NCBI GenBank assembly: GCA_910584365.1
Contig: CAJUAF010000005.1
Span: 95,664-159,663 of the forward strand
Direction of reading: 5' to 3'
Length of the DNA stretch: 64,000 bases
DNA from: an uncultured Muribaculaceae bacterium
GTDB taxonomy: Bacteria; Bacteroidota; Bacteroidia; Bacteroidales; Muribaculaceae
In this document: in pieces, positions 42,901 to 50,816 of the stretch
Position numbering within the stretch: position 1 is the stretch's first letter
Layout of the letters: every line of letters starts with the position of its first letter
Position numbers and translations under genes: made by a program
The notes under the pieces: model-generated
Database searches by the model: none
The model's input: only the letters and a program-made list of their open reading frames with translations
What the model was told of the DNA's origin: nothing

Positions 42901-44562
42901 CTCCATGTCGATATCCATCTTGCCCGACATTATGGCTCCCGGATATTTATTCCACAGACCGAGCCTGTCGGGAAGGAGATGGAGGAGATCGGCTGTAAGG
43001 TCTACGGCATGATGGTCGCGGGAGAGGTCAACGCTCCCTTCCAGGAGCATCGCCAGTTTCGGGTCATTGATTCCCAGGTCGATGGTGATGCGGTCGTTGT
43101 CAACCTCGATGTCGGAGGCGATGTCGGTCAGGGTGGTTCCCCGGACGGTAATCCGGGTCAGGTCGATGTCTGCATTGCCGTGGCGTTCAGCCCCGGCGGC
43201 GGTATAGAACGCCTCGACGGTTCCCTCCAGCCCTGCCGGGGAATATTTCGGAAGAAGGGCGGAGAGGTCAATGGCGCTGTCGGTAGTCAGGAGGGCGTGG
43301 ATATCGAAATTACGGTTGTCTTTCCCGGAACCGTCCACCGTTATATCGGCTTTCCCCGGGGCTGCGGCCAGGGAGATTTCAGCCGAGACATCCCGGGCAG
43401 AACCTTCTCCGGTCAGAGTCATATCCACAGGACCGAGAGCGTCAAGTACCGGAAGAACTTTCGCGGGAATCAATCCGGGAGCGGCAAGACGTCCGTATAA
43501 CGGCTGGCCAGCGCTTCGGAGTGTAAAACGCTCCACGTTAAAGCGCCTGTCGGCCGAAGCGAGGTTTTCTCCCCGGGCGACGATGCTGACCGAGGCGAGT
43601 TCCTCCAGGTTGACTTTCAGACGCAGGGCAGCGTCGCGGACCGTACCGGCTACGGAAAATTCCGGGAAAGAGGCCATCAGGCGCGCCTCCCGGAGCGGCG
43701 GATAGAACGCGCCCGCATCGGGGAGCCACAGATGGGACTCGCCGCTGAAGCTCACGGCCAGAGGCGTTTCCCGGAGCGTTTCTCCGATTTTGTCAAGCCC
43801 CCGGAGGGGAATCCGTATGTCGGCAAGCGACAGGTTGGAGGCGGGGAGTTCGATTTTCACTCCGAGAGCGGCAAGTTCCTTGTCAGAGATATGGAATGCA
43901 CCCTCAAGCTGCCTGAGCGTCAGACCGGAACGCTCCTCGAAAGCGAACCGACGCAGATTTACGGTAAAGTCATTGTTGGTTATCCGGGGAAGATTTATGT
44001 CTGCTCGCAGACGGGTGACGGCGATGTGGGCCGGGTCGAAGCGGTCGGTCAGCGGCCGGTCAAGTACGTCATAACTAATTGACGATGAGCGGATGATAAC
44101 CGTGGAGACCTTCAGGTCGAATTTCGTGGGCGGCTTGTTGCGGTCTTTCGGGCGGAGGGCCTCGATAACAGGCTGGATGTTCAGGGGAGCCCGGGCCGAA
44201 TCGCGGCGGAGCCGGGCGTTCATGCCGATTATTTCCACATAGTCAACGCGCCAGGTGTCGGAGGTCAGGCCGTCCCAGAGCGAGACGCCGGCGCCGAGGC
44301 GGCGAACGGTCAGGGCGGTGTCGCCCGGCGTGGGCTCCACGGTGACATTCCGGAGGATGACGCGATTGAAGGGAATGATTCCCAGCGAGCCGATCGAGAC
44401 GCGGGAGTCCAGCAGAGTGGAAAGCTCCTTTTCCAGGGAGTCGGCGATGCGGCGCTGTACTCCGCTGAGTGACAGAGCCACATAAAGCACGGCGGGGAGG
44501 ACGGCAATCAGTATGATGGCCGTCACAAGAATCATCCTCAGAACTCGGTAGCTATTCTTCAT
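39958..44562 (-). CDS. tamB: TamB-like envelope biogenesis protein
   Basis: A 1534 aa protein with one N-terminal membrane helix (ILVTAIILIAVLPAVLYVAL, about residues 12-31), a very long repetitive beta-strand region, and a C-terminal DUF490/TamB domain (about 1090-1490; for example LKMYGNYTLDRGDYNFTLQD, FTIKPGSEISFRGDPY). TamB proteins bridge inner and outer membranes and take part in lipid transport and outer-membrane protein assembly. Length is typical for Bacteroidales. The C-terminal 40 residues are Ala/Pro/Arg-rich and probably disordered. No tamA gene is adjacent; the divergent neighbour is a small barrel protein. Confidence 0.9.
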   Translation of the reverse strand: MKNSYRVLRMILVTAIILIAVLPAVLYVALSLSGVQRRIADSLEKELSTLLDSRVSIGSLGIIPFNRVILRNVTVEPTPGDTALTVRRLGAGVSLWDGLTSDTWRVDYVEIIGMNARLRRDSARAPLNIQPVIEALRPKDRNKPPTKFDLKVSTVIIRSSSISYDVLDRPLTDRFDPAHIAVTRLRADINLPRITNNDFTVNLRRFAFEERSGLTLRQLEGAFHISDKELAALGVKIELPASNLSLADIRIPLRGLDKIGETLRETPLAVSFSGESHLWLPDAGAFYPPLREARLMASFPEFSVAGTVRDAALRLKVNLEELASVSIVARGENLASADRRFNVERFTLRSAGQPLYGRLAAPGLIPAKVLPVLDALGPVDMTLTGEGSARDVSAEISLAAAPGKADITVDGSGKDNRNFDIHALLTTDSAIDLSALLPKYSPAGLEGTVEAFYTAAGAERHGNADIDLTRITVRGTTLTDIASDIEVDNDRITIDLGINDPKLAMLLEGSVDLSRDHHAVDLTADLLHLLPDRLGLWNKYPGAIMSGKMDIDMEGPLWRSMEGYANFSDISLKPADSEGIALSRLNLAARNLEDGAARLDLSSDYIDGTVIGNFDFKSLGHAVIDILAEAFPALLPAHSGHDATLAAVRRGIREENAPVNDFQFEFTVKETEKPAEFFHLPLSVIYPVKINGAVCQPGHDLEFNLSAPYLRQGGKLIENTALSAYIDGGENRARLNFITTVPTKGGPMTLRLTSGGHDNLLRTAVDWKIDRARAYEGNVGTVARFSRPEGEPLTTTVDIRRSFLTFNDSTWQVEPARITVCGREIDIAGINVSHGNQFVKIDGQISEDPTRLLTLDLRHFSLDYLFESLGIDAAMLGGDASGTFYASELYSGHPALQTPGLHVKDISYNKTVLGDAVVRSHFEPADKSIVLAADIDNDGRRSTVDGAIFATRDSLDLTFNVDREPVGFLQPYMEAFASDITGYASGRARVYGNFKYIDLEGDIYADSVQMKVNFTNTTYWATDSVHIRPGYINLNGITVHDMQGHTAALNGWVRHSFFKEPKFEFAITGARNLLCYNETPKENPRWYGKIFGDGSAFVKGVPGRVDITVDMTTSPGSTFTFVLSDQVDAEQYSFLTFRDKGKYGISVADTIEMRDTSMDLVNRLREMASRHDDSSSSDYNITIQMGITPGAQMNLVMDPIGGDRIRAYGTGHLRMDYGSANNELKMYGNYTLDRGDYNFTLQDIIIKDFTIKPGSEISFRGDPYAAQLDIRAAYSLNANLSDLDESFLNDNDLNRTNVPVNAIMKVSGDIRQPEIAFDLEFPTLTSDVYRKVRSIISTDEMMNRQILYLLALNRFYTPEYMAGATRGNELVSVASSTLSSQLGNILGQISDNWNIAPALRSSRGDFSDVEVDVALSSRLLNNRLLFNGNFGYRDQSLNSNQFVGDFDLEYLLNRSGNFRLKAYNRYNDQNYYLRSALTTQGVGIILRKDFDSLTSFLRPLFRRRKSAAAPLPASPLPVTAVPATSPDSTAVAPR

Positions 44563-44588
44563 CCGTAAAGCAAGGTCCCCGAAAGATA

Positions 44589-44613
44589 CTTCGCGGGGAT
44601 TTTCCCCGCGAAG
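44589..44613. repeat. Perfect hairpin in the tamB leader
   Basis: CTTCGCGGGG-ATTTT-CCCCGCGAAG is a perfect 10-bp inverted repeat, 27 nt upstream of the tamB ATG. A one-mismatch -7 box on the minus strand (TAACTTCG, 44609-44616) overlaps its outer arm, so the stem could form the 5' end of the tamB transcript. Both neighbours point away from it, so it is not a terminator. Confidence 0.55.
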
Positions 44614-44635
44614 TTAGTAAATTTTCCGCAGAAAA

Positions 44636-44667
44636 ATTGTTAATATCTTGGCGAATCACTAACTTTG
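44636..44667 (+). promoter_or_regulatory. Promoter of the small barrel protein / ferritin genes
   Basis: ATTG (44636-44639), a 20-nt spacer and TAACTTTG (44660-44667). The -7 box is an exact consensus match and the -33 matches three of four bases. The predicted start near 44673 leaves a leader of about 58 nt. Confidence 0.5.
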
Positions 44668-44730
44668 TTCCAAAATAGAGTTGGTGAATTAATTTTGTCG
44701 ACTCGCTTACAATGATAATTGCTAACGCCG

Positions 44731-45249
44731 ATGATTTTTAGACGATGGATTGTCTCCCTGCTGGCGGCGGGGATAATTGCCGGATGCATGACGGCATCCG
44801 CAGACGACTTCAGCGGAGAGAAAACTCTGGGAGTCAGAACCGGTTACAATACCAGGAACCGGGAACCTCTGGCCGGAATAGAGTTTACCTACCGCTTCAA
44901 CCGTCTGCTGCGGCTGGCTCCGTCGGCGGAATATGTATTCCGCCGCGACGGCCGTGACGCCCTGATGCTGAATCTGAACGCCCAGTTTGTCTTCCCACTG
45001 GCCGGCGGCCGCTGCAATCTGTTCCCTCTGGCCGGTATCAATTATTCGAGCTGGAACTATCATCCCTCCGCCACGGGAAATTACACCGACGACGTCTCCT
45101 CGCGTGTCTCGCGTTTCGGACTTAACGCCGGGGCCGGAGTCGACACCAACCTGACTGGCTCGCTCAGACTCTCCCTTTCAGGCCAATATACTTTTATAAA
45201 GAGTTTCGGAGGAGTCAATATCTGCGCCGGAATTCATTACCGCTTCTGA
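44731..45249 (+). CDS. Small outer-membrane beta-barrel protein
   Basis: A 172 aa exported protein, MIFRRWIVSLLAAGIIAGCM followed by TASADDFSGEKT. Cleavage after ASA is likely; the cysteine in AGCM could instead be a lipobox. The rest is amphipathic strands (TLGVRTGYNTRNREPLAGIE, NAQFVFPLAGGRCNLFPLAG) ending in NICAGIHYRF, an outer-membrane insertion signature. It looks like an eight-stranded OmpA/OmpX-like barrel. A TTG four codons upstream is an alternative start but ATG 44731 is preferred. The ferritin gene follows 33 nt later. Confidence 0.75.
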   Translation: MIFRRWIVSLLAAGIIAGCMTASADDFSGEKTLGVRTGYNTRNREPLAGIEFTYRFNRLLRLAPSAEYVFRRDGRDALMLNLNAQFVFPLAGGRCNLFPLAGINYSSWNYHPSATGNYTDDVSSRVSRFGLNAGAGVDTNLTGSLRLSLSGQYTFIKSFGGVNICAGIHYRF

Positions 45250-45282
45250 CAATCATAAACTCAACCATAATAAATAAACATT

Positions 45283-45801
45283 ATGTTATCTGAAAAACTG
45301 ACAAAGGCTATCAATGCCCAGATCAATGCCGAACTCTGGTCGGCTTATCTCTATCTGTCAATGTCGATGCACTTCGCAAACAAAGGATACTCCGGCATCG
45401 CCAACTGGTTCGCCATCCAGTTCAAGGAGGAGCAGGACCACGCCACCATTTTCATGAATTACCTCAACGCCCGCGACGCCAAGGTCATCCTTGAGCCCAT
45501 CGCCGGAGTTGAAAACACATGGGAATCACCCCTGGCAGCTTTCGCCGCCACTCTGGCCCACGAACAGAAAGTGACCGCCCTTATCAATGACCTCCAGGCC
45601 CTGGCCGTAGAGGAGAAGGATTACGCTACCCAGAATAACCTCCAGTGGTTCATCTCCGAGCAGATCGAAGAGGAGGAGACCGCCCGCGGCTATATTGACG
45701 CCCTCGAAAAAATCGGCGACAACGGTTACGGCCTCTATATGTTCGACAAGGAACTTGCCGCCCGCGTCTACAACACTCCCTCCCCCCTGGCAAAGAACTG
45801 A
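45283..45801 (+). CDS. ftnA: Non-heme ferritin
   Basis: A 172 aa iron-storage protein. The ferroxidase ligands of E. coli FtnA are all present at the same positions: Glu17, Glu50, His53, Glu94, Gln127 and Glu130 (in AELWSAYLYLS, FKEEQDHATI, AHEQKVT, SEQIEEEETA). It oxidises and stores iron as a 24-subunit shell and protects against oxidative damage. It is followed by a 12-bp hairpin at 45837-45870. Confidence 0.96.
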   Translation: MLSEKLTKAINAQINAELWSAYLYLSMSMHFANKGYSGIANWFAIQFKEEQDHATIFMNYLNARDAKVILEPIAGVENTWESPLAAFAATLAHEQKVTALINDLQALAVEEKDYATQNNLQWFISEQIEEEETARGYIDALEKIGDNGYGLYMFDKELAARVYNTPSPLAKN

Positions 45802-45836
45802 TTCCGGTCAGTCCGAGCCGTAAACAGACATTATCT

Positions 45837-45870
45837 CCAGGCGGTGTGCCATAGCTGACACACCGCCTGG
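45837..45870 (+). terminator. Hairpin after ftnA
   Basis: CCAGGCGGTGTG, a 10-nt loop and CACACCGCCTGG make a perfect 12-bp stem 36 nt after the ftnA stop. There is no T-run directly after it; a run of T appears about 40 nt later (45911-45918). It may be a weak terminator or an mRNA 3'-end stabiliser. Confidence 0.6.
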
Positions 45871-45944
45871 CTTGAATCTGCCGGGCGCCCTCTCCGCTCC
45901 GTCAGGCCTTATTTTTTTTCACCCCTTTACCCCCCTTTTCAGTT

Positions 45945-48563
45945 ATGGCAAAGAAGGTCGTCGAGACCCCGCTGATGAAACAGTATTTCCAGATGAAAGA
46001 GAAGCACCCCGATGCGGTGCTGCTTTTCCGTGTGGGTGACTTTTACGAGACTTTCAGCGAAGACGCCATAACGACCTCCGAAATCCTCGGTATCACCCTT
46101 ACGCGCCGTGCCAACGGGGCGGCGTCGTCGGTGGAGCTTGCAGGCTTCCCGCATCACGCTCTCGATACCTACCTGCCGAAACTTGTCAGGGCCGGAAAGC
46201 GCGTGGCAATATGCGACCAGCTGGAGGACCCCCGCCTGGTGAAGAACCGCCTTGTCAAGCGCGACATCACCGAGCTGGTCACTCCCGGAGTGGCTCTCAA
46301 CGACAATGTCCTCGACCACCGGGAAAACAACTTTCTGGCTGCTGTGCATTTCGACAAACAGGGGGTCGGGGTGGCGTTCCTTGATATCTCGACCGGAGAG
46401 TTTCTGACGGCTCAGGGGAAAGAGGAGTACGTGGAGAAACTCCTGGCGAACTTCGCCCCGAAGGAGGTGCTGGTCGAACGCGGTAACCGCGGTCGTCTTG
46501 AAGGAGCTTTCAACGGCAAGTACCTGGCTTTCGAACTGGAGGACTGGGTCTTCACCTCCCAGGCTGCCAATGACCGGCTGCTGAAACAGTTCGAGACCGC
46601 ATCGCTGAAAGGTTTCGGAATCCAGAAGATGCCCCAGGCGGTGATTGCCGCCGGCGCCATCCTCCATTATCTCGACCTGACGCGCCATACCCATATCGGC
46701 CATATCTCGCGCATCGCCCGGATCGAGGAGGAACAGTTCGTGCGCCTCGATAAATTCACGGTGCGGAACCTTGAAATCCTCTCCCCGCTGGGGGACGAGG
46801 GGAAAAGTCTGCTGGACGTTATCGACCGCACGGTCAGTCCGATGGGAGCGCGTATGCTCCGGCGGTGGCTCTGCTTTCCGCTGAAGGACGCCGCGGCCAT
46901 CAACAGTCGCCTGGATGTCGTGGAATATTTTTTCCGGGAGCCGGACCGGCGGGACGCGTTGGTGGAACTGATGGAGCAGGTCGGAGACCTGGAGCGACTT
47001 GTCTCGAAGGTGGCCGTCGGACGCGTCACGCCGCGCGAGGTCGTTCAGGTCAAGAACGCCCTGAAAGCCATTGCTCCGGCAAGGCGCCTGTGCATGGAAT
47101 CTTCGCTCGATGCCCTGCGCCAGCTCGGCGAACAGCTCAATCCATGCGAGCTGATGAGGGACCGTATCGCCCGCGAAATTGCCGAGGATGCCCCCAACGC
47201 CGTCAACAAAGGACACGTGATCAATCCCGGCGTCGATCCCGAACTTGACGAACTGCGGATGATCGCCTACCAGGGGAAGGATTATCTCCAGCAAGTCCAG
47301 AAACGGGAGAGCGAGGCCACGGGTATCCCGAGTCTCAAAATCAGCTACAACAATGTCTTCGGCTACTATATCGAGGTGACCAACACCCATAAGGACAAGG
47401 TCCCCGCGGAATGGATACGCAAGCAGACGCTGGTCAATGCCGAACGCTATATCACCCAGGAACTCAAGGAGTATGAGGAGAAAATCCTGACGGCACAGGA
47501 GCGCATCGAGATTATCGAGACGAGGCTTTACAACAACCTGGTGGCGGCGCTGACGGAGTATGTGGCCACGATTCAGGCCGATGCCAAAATCCTGGCCAGG
47601 CTCGACTGTCTGCTCGCCTTTACACGTGTTTCACGCGAGAACCATTACAACCGTCCGGTGGTCGACGATTCCCTGGTGATTGAAATCCGCGAGGGGCGTC
47701 ATCCGGTCATCGAGAAGGAACTTCCCGCAGGCACACCGTATATATCGAATTCCGTCAGTCTTGACAACGAGGCCACCCAGATTATGATGATTACCGGCCC
47801 GAACATGGCCGGTAAGTCGGCGCTGCTGCGCCAGACGGCCCTGAACGTCCTTCTGGCCCAGATCGGATGTTTCGTCGCTGCCGAGAGCGCCCGTATCGGG
47901 GTTGTCGATAAGATTTTTACCCGCGTGGGGGCTTCGGACAACATTTCGCTGGGAGAATCGACTTTCATGGTGGAGATGAACGAGGCCGCTTCGATTCTGA
48001 ACAATATCAGCCGCAGGTCGCTGATTCTGTTCGATGAACTCGGCCGCGGCACCTCGACCTACGACGGAATTTCAATCGCCTGGGCGATAGTGGAATACCT
48101 CAACCGCTCTCCCGAAAAACCCAAGACCCTGTTCGCCACTCACTATCATGAACTCAACGAGATGGAGGGGGCATATCCCGGGGTGAAGAATTTCAACGTG
48201 GCGGTAAAGGAAATCGAAGGTAAGGTTGTCTTCCTCCGCAAACTCAAGCCGGGAGGTTCGGAACACAGCTTCGGAATCCACGTGGCGAAACTCGCCGGAA
48301 TGCCCAAAGGGATTCTGGACCGCGCCAACCGGGTGCTTCGTCAGCTGGAGGAGGCCAACAGCGCCAACCGGGGAGAAAGTATCGCGGCGGCAGTGCCTCA
48401 GCCGGTGGCAGAGGACGGGATGCAGCTCAGTTTCTTCCAGCTTGACGACCCGGTGCTGAGCCAGATCCGCGATGAGCTTCTCGGGCTGGACATCGACAAT
48501 CTTTCTCCTCTCCAGGCGCTGAACAAACTTTCTACCCTCCGGGGTATTCTATTGGGTAAATGA
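45945..48563 (+). CDS. mutS: DNA mismatch repair protein MutS
   Basis: An 872 aa MutS1. The mismatch-reading Phe-Tyr-Glu motif is at residues 33-35 (VGDFYETFSED), Walker A TGPNMAGKS near 617-625, Walker B with LILFDELGRGTSTYDGISIA, and the downstream FATHYHELNEME. All major domains are present. The C-terminus contains AVPQPVAEDGMQLSFFQLDD, similar to a sliding-clamp-binding QLSFF-type peptide, then the dimerisation helices. The phosphatase gene follows 15 nt later. Confidence 0.97.
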   Translation: MAKKVVETPLMKQYFQMKEKHPDAVLLFRVGDFYETFSEDAITTSEILGITLTRRANGAASSVELAGFPHHALDTYLPKLVRAGKRVAICDQLEDPRLVKNRLVKRDITELVTPGVALNDNVLDHRENNFLAAVHFDKQGVGVAFLDISTGEFLTAQGKEEYVEKLLANFAPKEVLVERGNRGRLEGAFNGKYLAFELEDWVFTSQAANDRLLKQFETASLKGFGIQKMPQAVIAAGAILHYLDLTRHTHIGHISRIARIEEEQFVRLDKFTVRNLEILSPLGDEGKSLLDVIDRTVSPMGARMLRRWLCFPLKDAAAINSRLDVVEYFFREPDRRDALVELMEQVGDLERLVSKVAVGRVTPREVVQVKNALKAIAPARRLCMESSLDALRQLGEQLNPCELMRDRIAREIAEDAPNAVNKGHVINPGVDPELDELRMIAYQGKDYLQQVQKRESEATGIPSLKISYNNVFGYYIEVTNTHKDKVPAEWIRKQTLVNAERYITQELKEYEEKILTAQERIEIIETRLYNNLVAALTEYVATIQADAKILARLDCLLAFTRVSRENHYNRPVVDDSLVIEIREGRHPVIEKELPAGTPYISNSVSLDNEATQIMMITGPNMAGKSALLRQTALNVLLAQIGCFVAAESARIGVVDKIFTRVGASDNISLGESTFMVEMNEAASILNNISRRSLILFDELGRGTSTYDGISIAWAIVEYLNRSPEKPKTLFATHYHELNEMEGAYPGVKNFNVAVKEIEGKVVFLRKLKPGGSEHSFGIHVAKLAGMPKGILDRANRVLRQLEEANSANRGESIAAAVPQPVAEDGMQLSFFQLDDPVLSQIRDELLGLDIDNLSPLQALNKLSTLRGILLGK

Positions 48564-48578
48564 CAATTGTCCGAAATC

Positions 48579-49151
48579 ATGACTGAAAACAAAAAATACA
48601 GAGAACTGATAGAGTCGCTGAAAGGCAGAAAGCCAGTCAGGGTGCTGTTCGTATGCCTGGGAAACATCTGCCGGAGTCCGGCCGCGGAGGCTATGATGCT
48701 CGACGTGGCGGAGAAAGCCGGAGCCTCAGGCCGCTGGATAATCGATTCGGCCGGGACCGGGAGCTATCATACAGGCGACCTGGCGGACCCGCGTATGCGC
48801 AGCCATGCCTCGCGTCGCGGACTGCGTCTGCTCCACCGGGCCAGGCAGGTGCGCGTCAGCGATTTCGATGATTTCGACCTGATAATCCCGATGGACAACA
48901 ACAATCTGCGCAACCTCCGGGCCCTGGCTCCGACGGAGGAGGCTCAGGCAAAACTTATTCCGATGGCCGAGTTCCTTGACGGAGGGCAGTTCGGCCGGGA
49001 AATCCCTGTGGAGGAGCGCCTTCTGAGCCGCACGGCGGGTTATGACCATATCCCCGACCCTTATTACGAAGGGGCAGAGGGGTTTGAACTGGTGCTTGAT
49101 ATGCTCGGACAGGGTTGTGCCAATCTCCTGAAAGCAGTCACCTCCGACTGA
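48579..49151 (+). CDS. Low-molecular-weight protein-tyrosine phosphatase
   Basis: A 190 aa enzyme with the P-loop VCLGNICRSPAAEAMM (catalytic Cys26, Arg32) and the acid loop DHIPDPYYEG. These phosphatases commonly counter BY-kinases of the Wzc type; a Wzc-like gene is in the window (10506-12977) but not adjacent, so the pairing is only a possibility. There is an N-terminal extension of about 20 residues (TENKKYRELIESLKGRK) beyond the usual 150-160 aa. ATG 48579 is preferred over a TTG at 48567. It lies close behind mutS. Confidence 0.9.
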   Translation: MTENKKYRELIESLKGRKPVRVLFVCLGNICRSPAAEAMMLDVAEKAGASGRWIIDSAGTGSYHTGDLADPRMRSHASRRGLRLLHRARQVRVSDFDDFDLIIPMDNNNLRNLRALAPTEEAQAKLIPMAEFLDGGQFGREIPVEERLLSRTAGYDHIPDPYYEGAEGFELVLDMLGQGCANLLKAVTSD

Positions 49152-49265
49152 ACTGCCCCGGAGGGAAAAATCGGGGAAACCGTGAACCAAGAGCCCCGGT
49201 GAAGCATTGTTAAATTATGTAACAGCGTTTCACTGTTTATTTATTCATATTTTATCATAATCAAA

Positions 49266-50675
49266 ATGAGAGGTTCTCGGTTCATTATTGCCCCGGCTAC
49301 AATCGTAACCATAGGCTTTTTCCTGGCAGCCGTTTTCGGCGTCAAGGCTCAGGACTCAGAAAAGAAAGATGACGGTGTGGTTGCGGAAGTCGGCGCACTG
49401 GAGGTAGTTCGTACACACTCTATCCCCGAGGTGGAGGCCGCGATTGAAAAGGCGCGTCCCGTCGAGCCGTCGGCAGTTCCTACCCCGAAATTCACCGTCC
49501 GCACGCGCAACAACAAGTTCATGCTGACCATCGGCGGCAAAATCAATCCTATTCTCGGCTATGACATAGGCAACAACCTCTATGACACCGACGCTGGAAT
49601 CAGTTTTGTCACCGGTGACATCCCCGTTCCGGCCCTGGCGGGTCACAAGGGGGACTTTTATATCAACCCCCTTGACAGCAAAATAGACTTTACGGTAGTA
49701 GGTTTCGCCGGCACGGCCAACGAGATTACCGGTTATATCAAACTCGGCACCAACGGAAAGGCACACGGAGTGAACGTGAGCCGTGCCTACATTACCTGGC
49801 GCAACGTTAGTGTGGGACAGAAAACCAGTGTCGCCCAGGATGAATATGCCACCGGCATTCCGACCATCGACCCTCAGGGCCCCAACGGAATCATATCGAC
49901 GGTGAACTATCAGATTTCCTACCGCTCGCCGAGCTATAACGGATTCCGCTTCGCCGCCTCACTGGAAATGCCGACATATTATGCCTCGAGCGGCGTTTAC
50001 CGCGGTCATGACTTCGCGTCGTGGTACGGCCACAAGGTCGAGTCCGATGTAGACCAGCTTATACCGGATATTCCCCTGTGGATTGAATACGGCAAGTCCG
50101 AGGCCAACCGCATCCGTCTGACCGGACTGTTCCGCACGTTCGCCTATCAGGACATGGTGATGCAGAAACGGCGCCACCTCCTGGGCTGGGGCGCGATGCT
50201 TTCGGGAAACTTCTCTTTCTTCAAGCCACTGAATTTTTATTTCCAGGCTGCCTATGGCAAGGGTATCGGCAATTATCTCCAGGATATCGCGGGACGTCCT
50301 CTGTCGTTCACTCCCAAATCCTCGGAACTGGGGCGGATGGAGGCCAATCCGATGATGGGACTTATGTTCGGCGCTTCCTTCCAGGCTGCCCCCCGTCTGA
50401 GTTTCAACGCCGTCGGCTCCTATTCCCGTGTATGGAATGTCGGCAACTATGCCACGATAGACGATGCTGCCGTAGCCGACGCCAACGGTCATGACGTTAT
50501 GACGGCCGGAAATGCCAATTACCGCTGTGCCGTCTACGTGGCCGCCAACTGTTTCTACCAGATTACCAACTATCTTCAGTTCGGCGTCGAGTATCTCTAC
50601 GGACGCCGCTACACTTACACGCTCGGAGCCGCGAACGATTCCCGTATCGAGACCCAGCTGACCCTCTCCTTCTGA
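49266..50675 (+). CDS. DcaP-like outer-membrane porin
   Basis: A 469 aa exported protein with a signal peptide (TIGFFLAAVFGVKAQ), a short helical segment (EVEAAIEKARPVEPS), then a beta-barrel beginning NNKFMLTIGGKINPILGYDI and ending ETQLTLSF. The layout, including FYINPLDSKIDFTVVG and GYIKLGTNGK, fits the DcaP family of trimeric porins, which pass small anions or dicarboxylates in Gram-negative bacteria. The substrate here is not known. It is closed by a strong hairpin at 50719-50753. Confidence 0.78.
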   Translation: MRGSRFIIAPATIVTIGFFLAAVFGVKAQDSEKKDDGVVAEVGALEVVRTHSIPEVEAAIEKARPVEPSAVPTPKFTVRTRNNKFMLTIGGKINPILGYDIGNNLYDTDAGISFVTGDIPVPALAGHKGDFYINPLDSKIDFTVVGFAGTANEITGYIKLGTNGKAHGVNVSRAYITWRNVSVGQKTSVAQDEYATGIPTIDPQGPNGIISTVNYQISYRSPSYNGFRFAASLEMPTYYASSGVYRGHDFASWYGHKVESDVDQLIPDIPLWIEYGKSEANRIRLTGLFRTFAYQDMVMQKRRHLLGWGAMLSGNFSFFKPLNFYFQAAYGKGIGNYLQDIAGRPLSFTPKSSELGRMEANPMMGLMFGASFQAAPRLSFNAVGSYSRVWNVGNYATIDDAAVADANGHDVMTAGNANYRCAVYVAANCFYQITNYLQFGVEYLYGRRYTYTLGAANDSRIETQLTLSF

Positions 50676-50718
50676 TCTTTTCTCCGATATATCAGAGGCT
50701 TTTCGGTCGAAAAATACA

Positions 50719-50753
50719 GCGCTATGCCAAAATTCCATATTTTGGCATAGCGC
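50719..50753. terminator. Bidirectional terminator between the porin and GH57 genes
   Basis: GCGCTATGCCAAAA and TTTTGGCATAGCGC form a perfect 14-bp stem with a 7-nt loop. It is flanked by GAAAAAT on the left and TTATTTTT on the right, so it can end transcription from either side. Confidence 0.88.
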
Positions 50754-50816
50754 CTTATTTTTCGCTCGGATGGCGAGGGTGCTGTCAGAATGGTTCAGAT
50801 GGTAGGAGCCGGAGGG

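Noticed and set aside
41800..43500. 566-codon plus-strand open frame
   Set aside because: Antisense to tamB; Gly/Val/Asp-rich translation typical of the reverse frame of a G+C-rich gene.
45939..47390. 483-codon minus-strand open frame
   Set aside because: Antisense to mutS, which is complete and motif-perfect.
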